Position numbers and translations under genes: made by a program. The notes below the pieces were generated by a model. It searched no databases. It worked only from the letters and a program-made list of their open reading frames with translations, and was not told where the DNA came from. Positions 5,236-6,403 of a DNA stretch of 6,403 bases are shown in pieces. The stretch lies in contig CAMGAZ010000089.1 of the NCBI GenBank assembly GCA_946008205.1, positions 1 to 6,403 on the forward strand, written 5' to 3'. The stretch is from an uncultured Clostridium sp. GTDB taxonomy: Bacteria; Bacillota; Clostridia; TANB77; CAG-508. Each line of letters opens with the position of its first letter. Positions within the stretch are counted from its first letter, which is position 1.

Positions 5236-5648
5236 GTGACTTGACCTTAGACTTTTCAAGATTATTGTGTAAAAAAGTGTCGAGGATTAAAGAGCAAATG
5301 CAATCGTATGTTGAAATATGAAGAATTAACTCGTATTTTAGCATGCGATTTTCCTTGAAAATAGACTCTTTAGCATTTATAATAAATAAAGATTTAATAT
5401 AAAAAATTAATGTAATAATTTATTTTAAAATTTTGAGTTGCACACTTAAATCTACATCAGAAGATAATAGCTATAGCTATCTTGAGGGGACGGATATAGC
5501 AAGATATATTCGTGATGATTTTTTTTTATGTCGAAAATAGTCAACCAAAAATAAAGATAAATATGTAAAATCTCTTGAAAGAGGTAAAAGAGCGGTATAT
5601 AATCAAACAAACGAAACTAGAGAATATTTAAAGAAAAAATGTAATTGA
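5223..5648 (+). pseudogene. Possible decayed reading frame in the pilin-recD2 gap
   Basis: The 522-base gap 5236-5757 has no intact gene. One frame (codons starting at 5223) has only three internal stops (5319, 5400, 5538) before its TGA at 5646, while the neighbouring +1 frame has about fifteen over the same stretch. Its most protein-like pieces are EDNSYSYLEGTDIARYIRDD (5457-5516) and KYVKSLERGKRAVYNQTNET (5559-5618), joined across an in-frame TAG and a run of nine T (5519-5527). No start codon with a ribosome binding site is present. I do not recognise the family. In another frame 5308-5355 reads MLKYEELTRILACDFP, faintly like the start of a transposase helix-turn-helix. It may be a gene relic or chance. 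Confidence 0.22.
5302..5350 (+). other. Long imperfect hairpin downstream of the pilin-like gene
   Basis: Arms 5302-5321 and 5331-5350 pair without interruption for 20 bp (16 Watson-Crick, 4 G-U) around a 9-base loop (5322-5330). A further pair of arms, TTTTCAAG (5253-5260) and CTTGAAAA (5354-5361), encloses it. No T-run follows the stem, so it is not a standard terminator, though it could protect the 3' end of the pilin mRNA. It may belong to a small RNA, an mRNA processing site or a decayed mobile-element end. The pairing is seen; the role is unknown. Confidence 0.45.
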
Positions 5649-5673
5649 AAAGAACAAATTTTTGTGATAGTAT
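5645..5673 (+). promoter_or_regulatory. Candidate recD2 promoter
   Basis: TTGAAA (5645-5650) and TAGTAT (5668-5673, four of six matches to TATAAT) are separated by 17 bases, about 85 bases before the recD2 start. The spacing is ideal and the -35 is good; the -10 is only fair. Nothing between it and the gene looks like a terminator. Confidence 0.4.
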
Positions 5674-5757
5674 ATTATAAATCAAATGAGAAATATAAAA
5701 TAACTAATATACTAATGAAATAATAAAGAAAATAAAGTAAAGAATAGAGGAAACAAA

Positions 5758-6403
5758 TTGCAATTAGAAGGTCAAGTAATTGATATTATATATAAAAATG
5801 AAATAAATAGTTATACAGTTGCTACTTTTGAAACAAGTGAAATGGAAGAAACCACCATAGTAGGATATTTACCATTTGTAAATGAAGGTGATAACTTAAA
5901 AGTGACAGGAAATGTAGTTAAACATCCAGATTACGGAGAACAATTCAAGGTTGCGACTTTTGAAAAAACAATGCCAACTACCCCTGAAGCATTAGAAAAA
6001 TATTTAGCGAATGGAAATTTTAAAGGTGTGGGACCAGCAACTGCTAAAAAGATAGTAAAAACGTTTGGAAAAGATACAATTAATGTAATTAAATTAGAAC
6101 CTAATAAATTAACTAGAATAAAAGGAATTAACAAAGAAAAAGCTTTAGAAATTGCTGAACAATTTCTAGCAAACTGGGAAATCTGGCAAATTGTTGGATT
6201 CTTAGATAAATTTGGAATAGGACCTCAAAGTGCAGAAAATGTGTATAAAAAGCTTGGAGAAGGAGCTTTAGAGAAAATAAGTGAAAATCCATATATATTA
6301 ATAGATGTTGCTAGCAAGGTAAACTTTGAAAAAGTGGACAAAATTGCGCTCGAATTAGGAGTTGAGCAAGACAATTATAAAAGAATTAGAAGTGGTATAA
6401 AAT
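5758..6403 (+). CDS. recD2: RecD2-type SF1 DNA helicase, N-terminal part (runs off the window)
   Basis: RecD2 is a 5'-3' superfamily 1B DNA helicase found without RecB and RecC, with roles in DNA repair and replication-fork stability. The start is TTG 5758, 7 bases after AGAGG (5746-5750); no ATG fits the conserved beginning. Only 215 residues are in the window, against roughly 730-800 for the family, so the ATPase motifs lie downstream. Seen here are an OB-like N-terminal domain (MQLEGQVIDIIYKNEINSYT, then GYLPFVNEGDNLKVTGNVV and HPDYGEQFKV, ~1-70) and tandem helix-hairpin-helix elements: GVGPATAKKIV (~90-100), IKGINKEKALEIA (~121-133), FGIGPQSAENVY (~152-163) and a last one near NPYILIDVASKVNFEKVDKIAL (~177-198). 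This order is diagnostic of RecD2 versus RecBCD RecD. Housekeeping gene; it appears unrelated to the pilin gene upstream. Confidence 0.93.
   Translation, partial: MQLEGQVIDIIYKNEINSYTVATFETSEMEETTIVGYLPFVNEGDNLKVTGNVVKHPDYGEQFKVATFEKTMPTTPEALEKYLANGNFKGVGPATAKKIVKTFGKDTINVIKLEPNKLTRIKGINKEKALEIAEQFLANWEIWQIVGFLDKFGIGPQSAENVYKKLGEGALEKISENPYILIDVASKVNFEKVDKIALELGVEQDNYKRIRSGIK

Noticed and set aside
5478..5527. TATCTTG/CAAGATA inverted repeat followed by nine T, as a terminator for the pilin-like gene
   Set aside because: The stem is only 7 bp with a 15-base loop and the T-run starts 13 bases after it, so it does not fit an intrinsic terminator.
5236..5757. Template repeat of a DGR next to the variable region
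   Set aside because: I looked for echoes of YWLAS- and GVRPVV-coding DNA in this gap on both strands and found none.
1..6403. CRISPR array, tRNA or rRNA genes, complete insertion sequence
   Set aside because: No regularly spaced repeats, cloverleaf-like segments, rRNA signatures or intact transposase with terminal repeats were seen.

Overview
The window looks like chromosomal DNA of an AT-rich, low-GC Gram-positive bacterium of the class Clostridia, probably a gut-type lineage. The grounds are heavy use of A-ending and AGA codons, purine-rich Shine-Dalgarno sites, a ribosomal alpha operon that keeps rpsD between rpsK and rpoA, an L17 with a long internal insertion, and a pilin-like surface protein of a kind common in gut Clostridia. 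No species can be named from the sequence alone.

Positions 1-3450 are the end of the ribosomal super-operon: the last codons of rpmJ (L36), then a 276-base gap that can fold into hairpins and may hold an internal promoter, then rpsM (S13), rpsK (S11), rpsD (S4), rpoA (RNA polymerase alpha) and rplQ (L17). It closes with a clear intrinsic terminator at 3411-3450. All genes are on the + strand. For rpsD and rplQ the correct start is 9-12 bases inside the longest open frame, because the apparent upstream GTG is part of the Shine-Dalgarno sequence.

Positions 3451-5757 are accessory DNA. A 117-residue membrane-anchored protein with a reduced family 2 glycosyltransferase-like domain (3586-3939) comes first. 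It is followed, from its own extended -10 promoter, by a 405-residue protein (4018-5235) with a class III (type IV pilin-like) signal and a C-terminal C-type-lectin-like domain. The last ~58 codons before its short tail differ sharply in base and codon use from the rest of the gene: about 45% GC against about 27%, and pyrimidine-ending rather than A-ending codons. The protein reads as YWLAS...GVRPVV, the layout of a diversity-generating retroelement (DGR) variable region. No reverse transcriptase, Avd or template repeat is visible here, so if it is a DGR target the machinery lies elsewhere. This is the most interesting item in the window.

Positions 5236-5757 hold no intact gene. They contain a 20-bp imperfect hairpin, traces of a decayed reading frame and a likely promoter. 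The window ends inside recD2 (5758 onward, TTG start), an SF1 DNA helicase cut off after its N-terminal OB-like and helix-hairpin-helix regions.
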